This document shows positions 48,700 through 60,329 of a stretch of 64,000 bases of DNA, one piece after another; positions within the stretch are counted from its first letter, which is position 1; every line of letters starts with the position of its first letter. This DNA comes from Cylicocyclus nassatus (taxonomy: Eukaryota > Nematoda > Chromadorea > Rhabditida > Strongylidae). The position numbers were made by a program, and so were the translations under genes. The stretch spans positions 29,453,441 through 29,517,440 of the forward strand of contig CATQJL010000316.1 of assembly GCA_958299035.1 (NCBI GenBank), read 5' to 3'. Below the pieces are notes generated by a model. The model made no database searches, was not told the DNA's origin, and saw nothing but the letters and a program-made list of their open reading frames with translations.

Positions 48700-51600
48700 C
48701 CTTATTGCTTTTTTTTGTTGATGCAGTGAAACAGGAGCACAGATCTTTATAATAAATTTTTTTAAAAATTTTTAAATTTTTTTTGAGAATTTTTAAATTT
48801 TTTTTTCAATTTGTGCCCAAGTAAGGTACAAATTAGAGCTTTTCATACCACGCTTTCTTACCTTTTCTCTCTTCCTCCCCCCCCTAGACTCACATGCCCC
48901 CTTCACCCTGGAAGGTCGGGAACAGCCGAGACCCCCTTCACCTGGGGAGATCCCGGCTCCCCCTATCGCACCTATGCTATAGGTACAAGTCCGAGACAGG
49001 GTCAAGCGTGCTGGTGCGATCCGAGACGCTCATTTACGACCCCCCCCCCCCTCTTGAGGTACCCATCCGTACGACCTCCTCCCCCCCCCCCCCCCACCCT
49101 CACCCATTTATCCCCCTTCCTCCTCTGCCCACATTCCTCGCAGTAACCACATAAACGAATGTCAATCTCAAAAAACACCTGCGTGAGAACTTCAGTGAGG
49201 TTTCGGAAGCAGAATTTCTAGGCCAATGGGCGCGTCCATCATCTGTAGCACACATACACACCTTTAATAATGTTTGAGATTCTGCAAGTTTTTTTGAATT
49301 TTCAGGCATACTTCAGGCCAGCAAATTCGATTCCCATGGGCGAAACAAATTTTTGCACGGAGAAAAAATGACATTCTTGAACTACAAAAGATGTTTTCGA
49401 ATAAGAAGCTTACTTCCTACCTTTTCCACAGTTTTTCCCGCGAAAAAAACCGCTTGAGCGCCGTCTAGAATGACGTCAAAAACGTGCATGAGCACGGTAG
49501 TTTGAAAATTCGTAACTAAGGCCAGGAAAAGACTGAGAGGCGGCAAAGTACAGGTTCTGTAGTATAGTTTCCAGACTATCCAAAGAAAAAGTTTCAGCCC
49601 TTGAGGAGCAGTAAGCTCGAAAAAATTTAGATGCGACTCTCGCAAATTTAGATGCGATCCTAGAAAGCAAAAACTGGGATTTTTCAGCTTAAAATTTTGT
49701 AACTTGCCAGAGAAGTTATAAAACAGCCCGCAATTTTTATGAGGAAAAGTAGGAGGACGGCCTCATATTACAGCAGGATTGCAGCCGACATGCTTCAATA
49801 GCTCCGAAGAAATTTAGATGCGACCCAGATACGATCCCCCTTTCCTGACTTTTTGCTACCATACATAAAATCATAAGAAAATCCACAGTTGACAAAATAA
49901 CACCAAAATTTGCATTGATATAGCGGAGTATCTCATAAGTAAAGATAAATCATATGAGCCCGTGAAAAACATTACAAAAAGATTTAGAATTTTATTATGG
50001 TCACAGCAGACATTTGCTTTTGTCGAGTGTGTGAGGCTTCAGGAAGGCTTCAAAGCAAGATTTCTAGGGCAGTCGGTATTCAGCATTTTTATCAAATAAT
50101 ACATCCTTCAAAAGTGTTTTGAGCTCTTGTAAATGTTTTTTTTGAGAATTTTTACAGATTTTTTGTCTTTTTTATTCTGATTTCCACCTTTTTTTAGATT
50201 TATTGTAAAGAACATAACTAATTGTCTGCTTTTTGATTCCTTTTGAAGCCTAGGGTATTTTAGCCTAGTTACCTCCTCTTACGACCCCCGCCCCACCTTA
50301 GATACCCTCTTACGACCCCCCGTTGCGACAGTCGCATCACAAGCTTGACCCTGGTCCGAAAGAAGAGGTCTGGGGGTCACAAAGTTGCAAGAGGCTTGGT
50401 GTCACGATAATTCGTGTAGGGCTCCGCCTGATCGTAAAAATTGGTGAGGTGGCGGCCATTGCTCCTGTGCCGATAGAACCGGCACCCTTTTACTTCTTCT
50501 GTTGATCACCATGAAGGTTATGCATAAGCACGGCCTGCTGTGATATGAGCATCGTTACTGCCCAACTGTGTGAAACTTACTTCGCCACGTCTATAATCGA
50601 TAATCATTCCACTATTGGGCATACGTGCACGTCATCTGTTCATAAATCTACAACACATGTGTCCTGTATGACATTGGAGTCAAATACTCGCAATCAGGCG
50701 CTAATTCGCCTCAGGCCACATAACGGCTAAGGAACCACCGAAACATTTGGTGCATCGGCCAAATTGGTAAGGCCGATAATATTTTACTTCGCTGCAAAAT
50801 GATTTAACTTCTCCACATAGAAGAATTGTAAGGATCTAAAGGATTTTGCAAAGCTAATGCAGAAGCACGCTTCTCACGGTAAGAAAAGCACATTTCCCAA
50901 ATGAGCAGGAACGACAGAAGATGTGCTTTCGCAACGTGGACGTGCTGGCAACTTATGTCAAGGAAATCAAAAGGGGAACACATTCGCTACAATAAAAAAA
51001 CGATGCACTAAAAAACCCTGCATAAGCGAGAGCTTGAAAGCATTGAAGAAACTAATGGTAAGGAACTGGAATTATACAAGGAAGAGATAAGCTTTTTTCG
51101 TACTATTAGTGATGCCGAAACTTTCGTTTTCACCTTAGGTTATATGATGGAATGCAAGATAGAAATAGCACTAATGAAGAACAGGAAGATTTTCGCTTTG
51201 TTACTGATTAACAAAATCAAGGAGCAAACCTTCGCCACAGATTAGTTGACTAAAGAAGAGTACATAAAAATTTTTTACTACCATGCCTGAGCTGATTGTC
51301 ATAAGCAGGAAATCATGGCCATGTGAAAAAATCTTTGCTCTAACTTTTTCTCGGACTTTCTTAATACGAGTAGCGTCTTATAAGTAACTTTTCCATTCTT
51401 AAATTTGAATATGTGCAATTTCTAGCTTTGATGGCGTACGTAAACATGTTCATAGATGTGATTAGAATTACATAATCGTTCTTGTCCGGAGAACTTCTAG
51501 TCAAAGCTACTTACAAGGAGCTAGCTTATCACAGCACAAAATTTCGGGAAAACGTATGTAGTGGGGTTTTTGTGCGTTATTTTTGTGATGAAGACTAAGA

Positions 51601-52079
51601 AGTTGGGAAGTCGCCACCATTTTTTTTGAAAGGTGCTTGATTTCTAAATATCTTGTTTTCCTGTTGGCGCACTGAAGCGCCAAAAACTTTTAACAAGTAC
51701 CTGAGTTTCGGTCGACACCTCTTTCCGAGCGTTTCTTAGGTTTTTCTACAAGGAAGATGAGGGCGAAAACATACTTTGACCTCATTATAAACCAGGCAGA
51801 GGTGAGTATACTTGATGTTTGCTTATTTTTATCAACTCATTTACCGAGAATCCTAGTGAAGTTTTGGCTGTGTGTTCCTATAAACCATGATTGATGAGCG
51901 AACCGGGGGGGGGGGGGGTTCGCGCGGGGGGGGGAACAGATGAGTGGAAGAACGGTAAGCATGTATTTTCAATTTCAGAGCGTTATGCTTAGAAACAAAG
52001 AAATTTTAGTACCGGAATTAGGCTGAAGTTTTTGAAATTGCTCTACATGAGTTAGTGAATTATGGATTATGTTGAGTTT
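48700..52079. other. Intergenic DNA with scattered repeats and one open stretch
   Basis: Contains a copy of the CCCCTTCACCTGG/CCCCTATCGCACCTATG family (48890-48985), C- and T-rich runs (49035-49110), short direct repeats of AAATTTAGATGCGA (49620-49830) and G-tracts near 51905-51940. A 77-codon stop-free stretch on the plus strand at 51012-51245 (RELESIEETNGKELELYKEE) looks coding but has no partner exons that I can find. No gene is called. Confidence 0.4.
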
Positions 52080-52258
52080 TCTTGTCTTGTTCCACCAATT
52101 TTTTTAAAACTTTTATCTGATTATTTCACTGCACACTATCACGAATCTACAGCTACAAGCACATCTAGCAATTCACAGCATCAACTACATCATACAAGCA
52201 AATACGCATAAAAATGAAAAAGATATAGGATAAGTGTGTCATTATGCGTTATTCTCAG

Positions 52259-52604
52259 TCAACCCCATATAGACAAGGAGGGATAATAGAGGCGGCCATA
52301 GCTGGGGTAATACGAATACGTACTGTAGCTGGGGTATCCATACAGAAATTGTCTCTTCTGGCGGAGATTGCTGCTGAAATATAAATTGTTTCAGTTCAGA
52401 GAGTTGCTGAATTGGTTATATTGAACCTTTGTAAAATTTTTCGATGTATGGCATGAGACAGCAGCTGTTTTAAAGAAACTTCGATAAAGAGATTTGTTAC
52501 CTGATGTCCGACTTCGCTTCTGCCCCCACTGGCACAGGCTCCACCATGGTGAAGCACATGGCTGTGAGCATCAGAACGTAGAGGGTAAGCATCCTGGCAT
52601 GCAT
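52259..52604 (-). CDS. Secreted Tyr/Pro-rich peptide precursor, paralog 1
   Basis: Two exons on the minus strand, 52501-52604 and 52259-52373, joined through a GTAACA donor and a TTTCAG acceptor, give 72 residues. Residues 1-20 or so (core LTLYVLMLTAMCFTM) form a typical signal peptide. A short acidic/neutral spacer follows, then RQKR, a dibasic processing site at the start of exon 2. The predicted mature peptide starts with Gln (able to become pyroglutamate) and reads QFLYGYPSY, then repeated Tyr with PSY motifs, ending LSIWG. No cysteines. The layout is that of a neuropeptide-like or antimicrobial peptide precursor, or a small Tyr-rich cuticle component; I know no named family with this motif. 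Paralog 2 (62369-62713) shares exon structure and intron phase, with an identical nine-residue start of the mature peptide. The ATG is at 52602-52604; a second in-frame ATG lies four codons on. Confidence 0.75.
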
Positions 52605-52653
52605 TATTGCCTATTGACCTTGAAGTAGAAGAGCTTTACGTATGCGCGAGGGC

Positions 52654-52660
52654 AAATATA
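52654..52660 (-). promoter_or_regulatory. TATA-like box of peptide gene 1
   Basis: TATATTT on the minus strand, 50-56 nt upstream of the ATG, conserved in position with TATATTC in paralog 2. Such spacing fits a TATA box with a short 5' leader. Confidence 0.45.
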
Positions 52661-52781
52661 GACTTGTCTTTTTTATGCGAAACAGGTAGGGTAAGTCAGA
52701 ATGAATCTGTTGTTCAAATGGCAGCGTTCATGAGCCAGCAATACAACTGTGAACCCAGCTCAGACCGTACTTTATACAGTG

Positions 52782-52798
52782 ATCGATGACGCTGATTG
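52782..52798 (-). promoter_or_regulatory. Conserved upstream 17-mer, paralog 1
   Basis: ATCGATGACGCTGATTG (plus-strand reading) is identical at 62901-62917, about 180 bp upstream of each peptide gene, within flanks that have diverged. It is a candidate regulatory site; the binding factor is unknown. Confidence 0.35.
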
Positions 52799-52930
52799 TT
52801 GCGTTAGGAAAGAGCTTTGATCTAATGCTGTTTTGGATTTTGGCAGATATGAACTCATTCTGATATAAGTGATGGTTTCTTTACAAAAAAGGAAGCTAGA
52901 TAAGCTTAAGCAAAAAATGTCGTTAGTTTT

Positions 52931-54269
52931 GATCAAGAATGTAGACAATGTTTAGCTGATGTGGGAGGTCACAACAGATGAATTCTAAACGTTTGAAACG
53001 ATGCATGCACCCCGCCATGCGCACCTGTTTATATAGTAACATCTGTTTTGATTTATTAAAACGAATCTTCATGGAAAAGAACACATGCAAGTGTACTTTA
53101 ACTCAAGTGGTCAGCAACAGTTGAGTCCAGAATTTGGAAGAAAATGTTTTTTGAGCTTGTAATCTTTTGGTATGACAAAAAAACAGATCTATGGTGAGTT
53201 TTGAGTGTCTCAAATATGTTTACTTCCGCAATTCAGTTGAGGAAGTTGTTGGAATAAACATTTCGAACATTTGAACATTTGCTTTGATAAAAATGCCACT
53301 GTAAAAGTTGAGGAAACTCCAGTAAACGAAATTCTCATTGTAATCTTCAAAAAATCGATTAAATGAGGCCAAAATTGCATTTTACCATTAATAGTATCCT
53401 TCATTGAAAGAATATTTGGCAGCTATTTCGCCATTAATTGAGACATTTTTAGTAGTGCGTAACCCTTTCCTGACCAAAAAAAATCGCTAACAATTCAACA
53501 AGCTGGACCTCAAGGATTTACGCAGATGCTGTCTGCGATTCCTTCGTGCAAAATTCATTCTCAGGTCTCAAAATACAGAATGCCCTTAGAGCTTTATAAA
53601 GCGTTTGATAGCTGATAGGTCTCTTTTAAAAAACGTCTTTTGCCTACCCTCAAAGTATGACCTTGTAAACACCTTGTAGAGCTGGCTTCAACTTAGATGT
53701 ACAGCATAAAACGGATCACCAGTCATTCTCCATCAAAATAAGATTACGGTAGGAAATAGTATATCAAAAAAACCTCAAAAATCCTGAGTAGTGGTGTATA
53801 AGGGATTTTACGCGCAGTGATTTTATTAACCAACTCTATTGGAGTTTTTAAGCTTTTTTTGTAATGCAGCTTTGAAAGCTTTGTAAAAGACGGGAGCAAA
53901 GGGCAAAATGCAAACTTCGTACTCGGTTTTAGCAACTCTGATTGGCCTAGTGTAAGAGTTATCAGGTTATTTGGTTTGCATTCCGAAACAAAATGAAGCC
54001 CTCTATGGCTCAAAACCTTTTTTGAAATTCCTTCGTAATCTTACAATAATGAGGAACGATCGGTGATTCGCTCCAAACTGTGGATCTAAGTTGAAGCCAG
54101 CTCCAAGCGTAAGTGAAATTATGCAAAAAAATTTCTAAAAAAGAGAGATATTAGCGGTCGAACGGAGTCTACATACTTTTGGGATACCTTGCTTCTTGAA
54201 TTACTTTTTTGCCAAAATTAACATCAGAATCCGGTATGGGAGAATAGCAGATGACATGAATATCTTATA
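52931..54269. other. Intergenic DNA, no feature seen
   Basis: AT-rich DNA between the peptide gene and the first of two adjacent MITEs. Sequence at 54040-54190 (GATCGGTGATTCGCTCCAA, then TTTTGGGATACC) resembles the right part of the element at 8943-10467 and may be a decayed relative. No gene. Confidence 0.4.
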
Positions 54270-55040
54270 TTAGGTTGGCACATAAATTTTGCAACTTTTC
54301 GCGTAACTTTTTTCTTATTTTATGTAGCAATCTCATTTTATGATCTCATGTAGGCCGTGATGTAAGCTGCAAGTCTGCGCAAACCGCTTGATTTTTGATA
54401 ACGTAGTACAAAAAATCTAAGCATTTTTTGAAAACAGCTGAAAATCGAGGTTTCACGATTTTTTGGCAAACATGAAGCCCTACGAAACCTGATCTAAACA
54501 TATGAAAAAGCAATTATAGGCAGCATGTAGCTAGAAGTTGGCACATTAGAATCAGTGAAAAAGAAATGAAATTTAAACACAAATTAAGGTGGGGCGCCTT
54601 TGAGAAGTTACAAGTCAATTGCGTCAAGTTTTGAAGGCAATTTGTCAATAACCAAGCTGCGAAAGTCAGAATTTGCTATAACTTTGCACTGTAGGGTAAT
54701 CCTATGCGGTGAACACGAATATCATATTCATTTGTCGCTAAAATGAAATTCATTTTTTGATCTCACAAACGAGGCCTTTTCATGCGAAACGGATCTCATT
54801 TTTGTTATCAGCATGTCGAATAAGCCCTTTAGGTTAAGTTCCAGCAAAATCTGACGCATTCTAAAACTTTTCCCATAGTATCGTAAACCTATCGTAATCC
54901 TTACATAACGCGGTAAAATTCGGCAAAAATGTGTGCATTAGAAGCTTACATCATAGTCCTTGTATTGCCAAAAAATGAATGTGCTACGTTCAAAAAGACA
55001 AAAGTTATATAAAAGTTGCATTGCTTATGTGCCAACCTAA
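54270..55040. mobile_element. 771-bp mariner-type MITE (GGCACATAA subtype), copy 1
   Basis: Ends TTAGGTTGGCACATAA and the inverted partner TTATGTGCCAACCTAA (one base differs). TA precedes the left end. The seven bases TCTTATA occur at both outer edges (54263-54269 and 55041-55047), more than the expected TA. A smaller sister is at 61741-62277. No transposase. Confidence 0.78.
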
Positions 55041-55049
55041 TCTTATATA

Positions 55050-55968
55050 TTAGGTTGTCCGGAAATTAATGTCCGTTTTTCTAGGCCTAGATTCCAAACA
55101 ACTTTTTTTCGTCAAACTTTCTGTTACGATATAGAATCTGCACATCATTGGAAAGCTTTCTCCATGTACTTTCTAACGGTGGTGGAAATAAGCTGCTATC
55201 CTCATCTGTGGGAATTTCACCAGCATTTTGCACATCCGCACTCAAAATCGAAATTTCATAGCTTTCAGTTTCTTGACCACAATTCAGGAGCAAATAAACG
55301 AATTCTTCTGAAAACATAGCAACTGTATTAGATGAAGATTGTTTACCTACTGCATGCTGATCTAGATTTTTGGAGGTGACTGGACTGAGAAATTGACTCC
55401 TCGAAATAGATACTTACTGCTGGCATTTTATGGGTCACAAATTTCTCATAATTAAGGCAATCGCCAAAGCTTTGCCCAGTTCTGTAAGCTTGAGATAAGC
55501 ACCCCTTAACTACAATATCTGAAGAGAAATTGACTATTCAGTGCAAGAAGAATTCCACATTTTCATAATTTAGCACTCACAAGCCTACAAGTAATAGGCT
55601 CAAAAAAGTGAACATTTTTGAATTTTTATCTTTTCTTTTCGCACAACTCCTTCTTTGGAGTCTTTTCTATACATACGTAAACAAGTGGCCTGCGGCTACA
55701 AAATAAGCTGATTGGCAGCAATACGAACAAAACTTGAAGGGAGTTGTAAGCTCTCAAAGAAGAGGTTTTCAAAAGAAAAACTTCCACTTTTTTGACGCAT
55801 GGTTTTCTTCCCGTCTGCGATATTAGTACGAGCAGGTACGCGCTAGAATACGAAAGGTCTGCTGTTTCTGATGGTCTTGACTGCATTCAAAAATATGAAG
55901 ACTGAACGAAGTTATAGCCTTCCAAAGTGAAAATTTGCAAAACGGACATTAATTTCCGGACAACCTAA
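55050..55968. mobile_element. 919-bp mariner-type MITE (GTCCGGAAATT subtype)
   Basis: Begins TTAGGTTGTCCGGAAATTAA and ends with the inverted partner, with TA on both sides (55048-55049, 55969-55970). It lies nine bases from the right end of the previous MITE and directly abuts the Helitron-like element on its right. Confidence 0.8.
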
Positions 55969-55969
55969 T

Positions 55970-57167
55970 ATAAAGCTGAATGTCTGTTTGTATGTATGTA
56001 TGTCTGTCTGTCTGTCTGTCTGTCTGTATGTATGTCTGTACGTATGTTCCGAATAGAAAATTCCATTTCTGAACCGATCCGGACCAAACTTGGCACACAC
56101 ACTACGGACCCCGGCGGGTGTCATAGGCTACTTTTCGTCATCGATCGATATCGATTTTATCGATTTTTATCGTTTTGCTGAGTTCACCTACGGGGCTGGG
56201 AGTTGGCACAGGGGGGTAATCGAGCACGGGGATTCCGAATACAATATTGGTTTTCAGGATTATCGATTACTTTTATCGATTTTATCGATTTTTTTTGCAA
56301 AGTTTGAGCTACGGGGCTGGGAGTTGGCACAGGGGGGTAATCGAGCATGGGGATTCCGAATACAATATTGGTTTTCAGGATTATCGATTACTTTTATCGA
56401 TTTTATCGATTTTTTTGCAAAGTTTGAGCTACGGGGCTGGGAGTTCGCACAGGGGGGTAATCGAGCATGGGGATTCCGAATACAATATTGGTTTTCGGGA
56501 TTATCGATTAGTTTTATCGATTTTATCGATTTTTTGCAAAGTTTGAGCTAGGGGGCTGGGAGTTGGCACAGGGGGGTAATCGAGCATGCTGATCACCCCC
56601 CTTGGGGATGATTAGCATGCTCGATTACCCCCCTGTGCCAACTCCCAGCCCCCTAGCTCAAATTTTCAAAAAATCGATAAAAGCGATAAAAGTAATGGAC
56701 GATCTTGAAAACTAATATTGTATTCGTAATCTGCATGCTCGATTACCCCCCCCCTGTGCAAACTCCCAGCCCCGCAGGTCAAACTTTACAAAAAAATCGA
56801 TAAAATCGATAAAAGTAATGGACGATCCTGAAAACTAGTATTGTGTTCGTAATCAGCATGCTCGATTACCCCCCCCCCCCCCTGTGCAGAATCCCAGCTT
56901 CGCATGTCAAAATTTACAAAAAATCGATAAAATCAATAAAAGTAATCGATAATTCTGAAAACTAATATTGTATTCGGAATCCCCATGCTCACTTCCCCCC
57001 CTGTGCCAACTCCTAGCCCTGTAGGTGAACTCTGCAAAAAAATCGATAAAAATCGGTAAAATCGACATCAATCGATAACGAAAAGTGGACTGTGACACCC
57101 GCCGAGGCCCGAAGTGTATGTGTGCCAAGTTTGGTCCGGATACGGCGGAGCCGGGTAAGCCAGCTAG
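55970..57167. mobile_element. Helitron-like non-autonomous element A
   Basis: Left end TATAAAGCTGAATGTCTG followed by TGTC/TGTA repeats and the mark ACCGATCCGGACCAAACTTGG. Right end GGCGGAGCCGGGTAAGC then CAGCTAG|T. A microsatellite head, a 'GGACCAAACTTGG' segment, a GC-rich hairpin-like tail and a CTAG terminus followed by T are the layout I know from non-autonomous Helitrons of animals. No Rep/helicase is encoded. The middle is the array at 56170-57070. Class assignment is by resemblance only. Confidence 0.5.
56170..57070. repeat. ATCGAT-rich tandem array that flips orientation at its centre
   Basis: About 121-bp units containing GCTACGGGGCTGGGAGTTGG, GGTAATCGAGCATG, and TTTTATCGATTTTATCGATT run left to right from 56170 to about 56600. 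The array then continues as inverted units to about 57070. The turning point is a short palindrome at 56585-56620 with the ATGCT/AGCAT marks. The result is a roughly 900-bp inverted repeat made of tandem repeats. Confidence 0.75.
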
Positions 57168-57202
57168 TATAAATATAAAGCTGAATGTCTGTATGTATGT
57201 CT

Positions 57203-57574
57203 CAGTGGCGTACCCAGGATTTCGGCTCGGGGGGGGGGGCGCGACAAAAATTTTTTTCTAAAGAAGGTGCGTGGCGTTAGCCACGCACTCCGAGAAATTT
57301 TTTGGGGTGCTTCTCAAAACTTTTGCGGGTCCCCGACCCCTAAAATCTGGAAAAAGGGGGCGTGGCATTAGCCACGCCCCCGAAAAAATTTTTTTTACAA
57401 GGCTAATTTGATTTTTTAAAAATTTTTAAAAATTATTTTAATTATTTACAAAAATAAATAAGTCACTTGCACATTTTTATAACCCATGTAAGTAACTTTC
57501 AAAAATTTCGCGACCCATTCTCGAGGGGGGGGGCGCGCGCCCCCCCCCCCCCGCCCCCCCTCGGTACGCCACTG
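57203..57574. mobile_element. hAT-type MITE, copy 2 (372 bp)
   Basis: Same termini as 9567-9940 (CAGTGGCGTACCCAGG; GGTACGCCACTG) and nearly the same interior. Flanked by a perfect 8-bp duplication GTATGTCT (57195-57202, 57575-57582) taken from the surrounding microsatellite, though in such a repeat a chance match is easier. Confidence 0.85.
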
Positions 57575-58032
57575 GTATGTCTGTATGTATGTATGTCTGT
57601 CTGTATGTCTGTATGTACGTATGTTCCGAATAGAAAATTCCATTTCTGAACCGATCCGGACCAAACTTGGCACACATGCACTTCGGGCCCCGGCGGGTGT
57701 CATAGGCTACTTTTCGTCATCGATCGATATCGATTTTATCGTTTTTATCGATTTTCTTGCAGAGATCACCTACGGGGCTGGGAGTTGGCACAGAGGGTAA
57801 GTGAGCATGGGGATGCCGAATACAATATTGGTTTTCAGGATTATCGATTACTTTTATTGATTTTATCGATTTTTTTGCAAAGTTTGAGCTACGGGGCTGG
57901 GAGTTTGCACAGTGGGTTAATCGAGCATGCTGATTACGAGTTCGGTATTAGTTTGGCGCTATTCGGCTATCCGGGCCGCAAAATTTTTTTGTGGTAGAGC
58001 TTGCTCAAACTTCGTGTATAAGGGTTATCTTA

Positions 58033-58260
58033 AGGGCCGGGCATACTTCAAGTTCAATCGCGACGCGATTTGGCAATATCCCAGGTGTCCATAACTCATT
58101 GTAAGCACATTATAAATGTACAGAAGATAAGGCATTTCATCAGTTTACGTAAGTCATACACACTATGCATGTGCAGTTTGCTAATGTTGGATCCGAAGAC
58201 TTCTGGCGAATTGCTAAATCGCGTCGCGACTGAAATCGCGTGAAGTATGCCCGGCCCTTT
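58033..58260. mobile_element. 228-bp foldback MITE
   Basis: Ends AGGGCCGGGCATACTTCA and inverse TGAAGTATGCCCGGCCCT, followed inward by inverted CGCGACGCGATTT. No coding capacity. It interrupts the Helitron-like element B. Confidence 0.68.
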
Positions 58261-59628
58261 ACATGCTGGTTACAGATATCACACTTTCTCCGCAGAAGGT
58301 CTTTCCGTGTGGTTACGATAGGTGTACGGTAGGAAGTCAAAATCATGAATTCGGTTGGAGTTCGGTCCATGTGGCTTATTCGACATGCTAATTACGAATA
58401 TCATCTCTCTTTGCATATTGAGACCTTTTCATAGAGTTGTGGTGGTTTAATGGCCTGGGGTCGAAAACATAGATTTGCTTTAAACTTCGTCTAGGGTGGT
58501 CATTTAGCGCGCTGAACATGAATATCATGCTGATTTCGCAGGATAGTGCATTTTCTTGGGTTACGGTGGGTGTAGATGGATCGAAGTTCCAGATTTGCAA
58601 AACTTTACCTGTAACGGTTCACAAGTATATCGCTTATGAATATGATGCTTGCCCGCTGTCATAACGCAATAGTGAAGTAATGGTGAGTTGCAGGGTTTGA
58701 ATGGACATTTTTTCGCTTTCGGGCCAATTTAGATCCCAGATATTCAAGCTGTGGGGAAGCGGTCGTTTTGCACAGCGGTCTCCACCGCCATCCTGATAAC
58801 CTGTCCCAACGTATAATACACGCGGCAAATCTCCCTCCCCCTGTTTTTGCTTAGGCAAAAGCCGCCGAAGGGTGTATCGCGTGCGGCAGTGGTCCTATAA
58901 GGGAAAGCATTACGGTCGTGGGAAACTTTTATACCACAAGAATTGCTTTTATTGTCGGGATTGAGCACGATATTTTTGGAACAGCAGTTTAGGTAACTCC
59001 TTGCCAAGGTTTCAGGCAGGTTCATGTCTTTTACCCGCTGCCATTTACCTACCGCAACTCTGCGAAAAAGTTTCAAAACGCAAAGAGAGTGATCGTGGTC
59101 AAAGGTCGAATCTCTCTAGACCGAGTTTCAGCCAAAACTGAAATTTTGCCCCTCCGCAGTAGAATTACCATCACTCGATTACGCCCCAAAATGCCGAAGG
59201 AGTATGATATTCGTAATCAGCATGTCAATCAGCCCCCTTCAAAGTTTCAGCAAAATCCATGATTTTAGCTTCTTGTGTTACCCAACGTAAACCCAGAAAA
59301 TGGCGCTATCGCGCGGAATAACTACGATATTCGTCATCAGCGGCTTTAATAATCCATATGTACGACTTTGTGCAAGATCCATCACAAAAACATTTCGGGG
59401 CTGGATAGCCGAATAGCGCCATCAGTTTTCAGAATTATCCTTACTTTTACGGTTTTATTGCTTTTTCTTTTGCAAAGTTTGAGCTACGGGGCTGAGGGTT
59501 GTTGAGGGAGGTAGGTGGGCATGCTAATTACTAACACAGTGGGACACAATGAGAGGTTTTACAGGGATATGGATAAGACCTTAATCATAGCATTGACAGG
59601 GCCGGGCGGAGCCGGGTAAGCCAGCTAG

Positions 59629-60329
59629 TCATGTACTATTTTGATTATCGTTTTTGTTTCCTAAACACGAGCAAGTGAAAATCTTCACGGTTTTGAGTTG
59701 CTTAACTGACTTTTCAAACATTCCTTATGCGAACAAAGTTAAGGTTGTTGTAAGCATAAAGTACTAAGGAAGCTAAACTGATGAATGCGCTCAAAAACGG
59801 CGAAAATGATAATCTCGGACAGTAACGCATTTGTAAGCCCTATTCATTCTGATAACGTTGAATTATTCGCTAAAGTCTAATGAAGTAGAGTTTAGATGAA
59901 ACTGGTCTAAGACTCTGAGGTAATTTGCATAATCATAGTTCATTCATTACTTCGCAATTGATATTCGGTGACTTCTTCGAAAAATCTGGTCGTTTGAGGG
60001 CATTTTTGGGGTTACCGCTAAGTGCGAATGTGATGCGGTAACTAATCTGAAATTGAGCACAGTTTTGCATTTTTCCTTCTACTCGTTGATGATTAATGTG
60101 TAGATTTTGATAGTAAATTTATACATTGTTCTACTCTCATTCTGTCAATTTGCACAAATGTGCCGTGTTCTCTCGCAACATATTTCAAGAAGGCATAGCC
60201 TTAAACATTTCAGCCAAAACCCTAGCTATACTCGAAATAGATTTTGCGATTTGTAACCTTTCAACAAAAAGTAGGAAATGAAAATCTGCGCGCAAGTTCA
60301 AAATCGGTTGAATCTGTCTTTGTTAGGGC
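59629..60329. other. Intergenic DNA, no feature seen
   Basis: AT-rich, no exon, repeat boundary or RNA gene recognised. Confidence 0.4.

Larger units (their letters stand above)
52080..52930. repeat. Duplicated block A carrying the first Tyr-rich peptide gene
   Basis: Homologous over its length to 61660-63050 in the same orientation, including gene, promoter and both flanks. Shared marks outside the gene are ATCTACAGCTA near 52145, the 17-mer at 52782-52798 and TTTTGGCAG near 52840. It lacks the MITE that block B carries at 61741-62277. Confidence 0.8.
57175..59628. mobile_element. Helitron-like non-autonomous element B
   Basis: Starts with the same TATAAAGCTGAATGTCTG head directly after element A's end and stops at the same GGCGGAGCCGGGTAAGC..CAGCTAG|T tail (CTAG at 59625-59628). 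It contains one and a half array units (57770-57930), a hAT MITE in its microsatellite head (57203-57574) and a foldback MITE (58033-58260). No protein gene recognised inside. Confidence 0.48.

Noticed and set aside
56170..57070. CRISPR-like regular repeats
   Set aside because: The repeats are about 121 bp, contiguous without unique spacers and inverted in the second half, in a eukaryotic genome.
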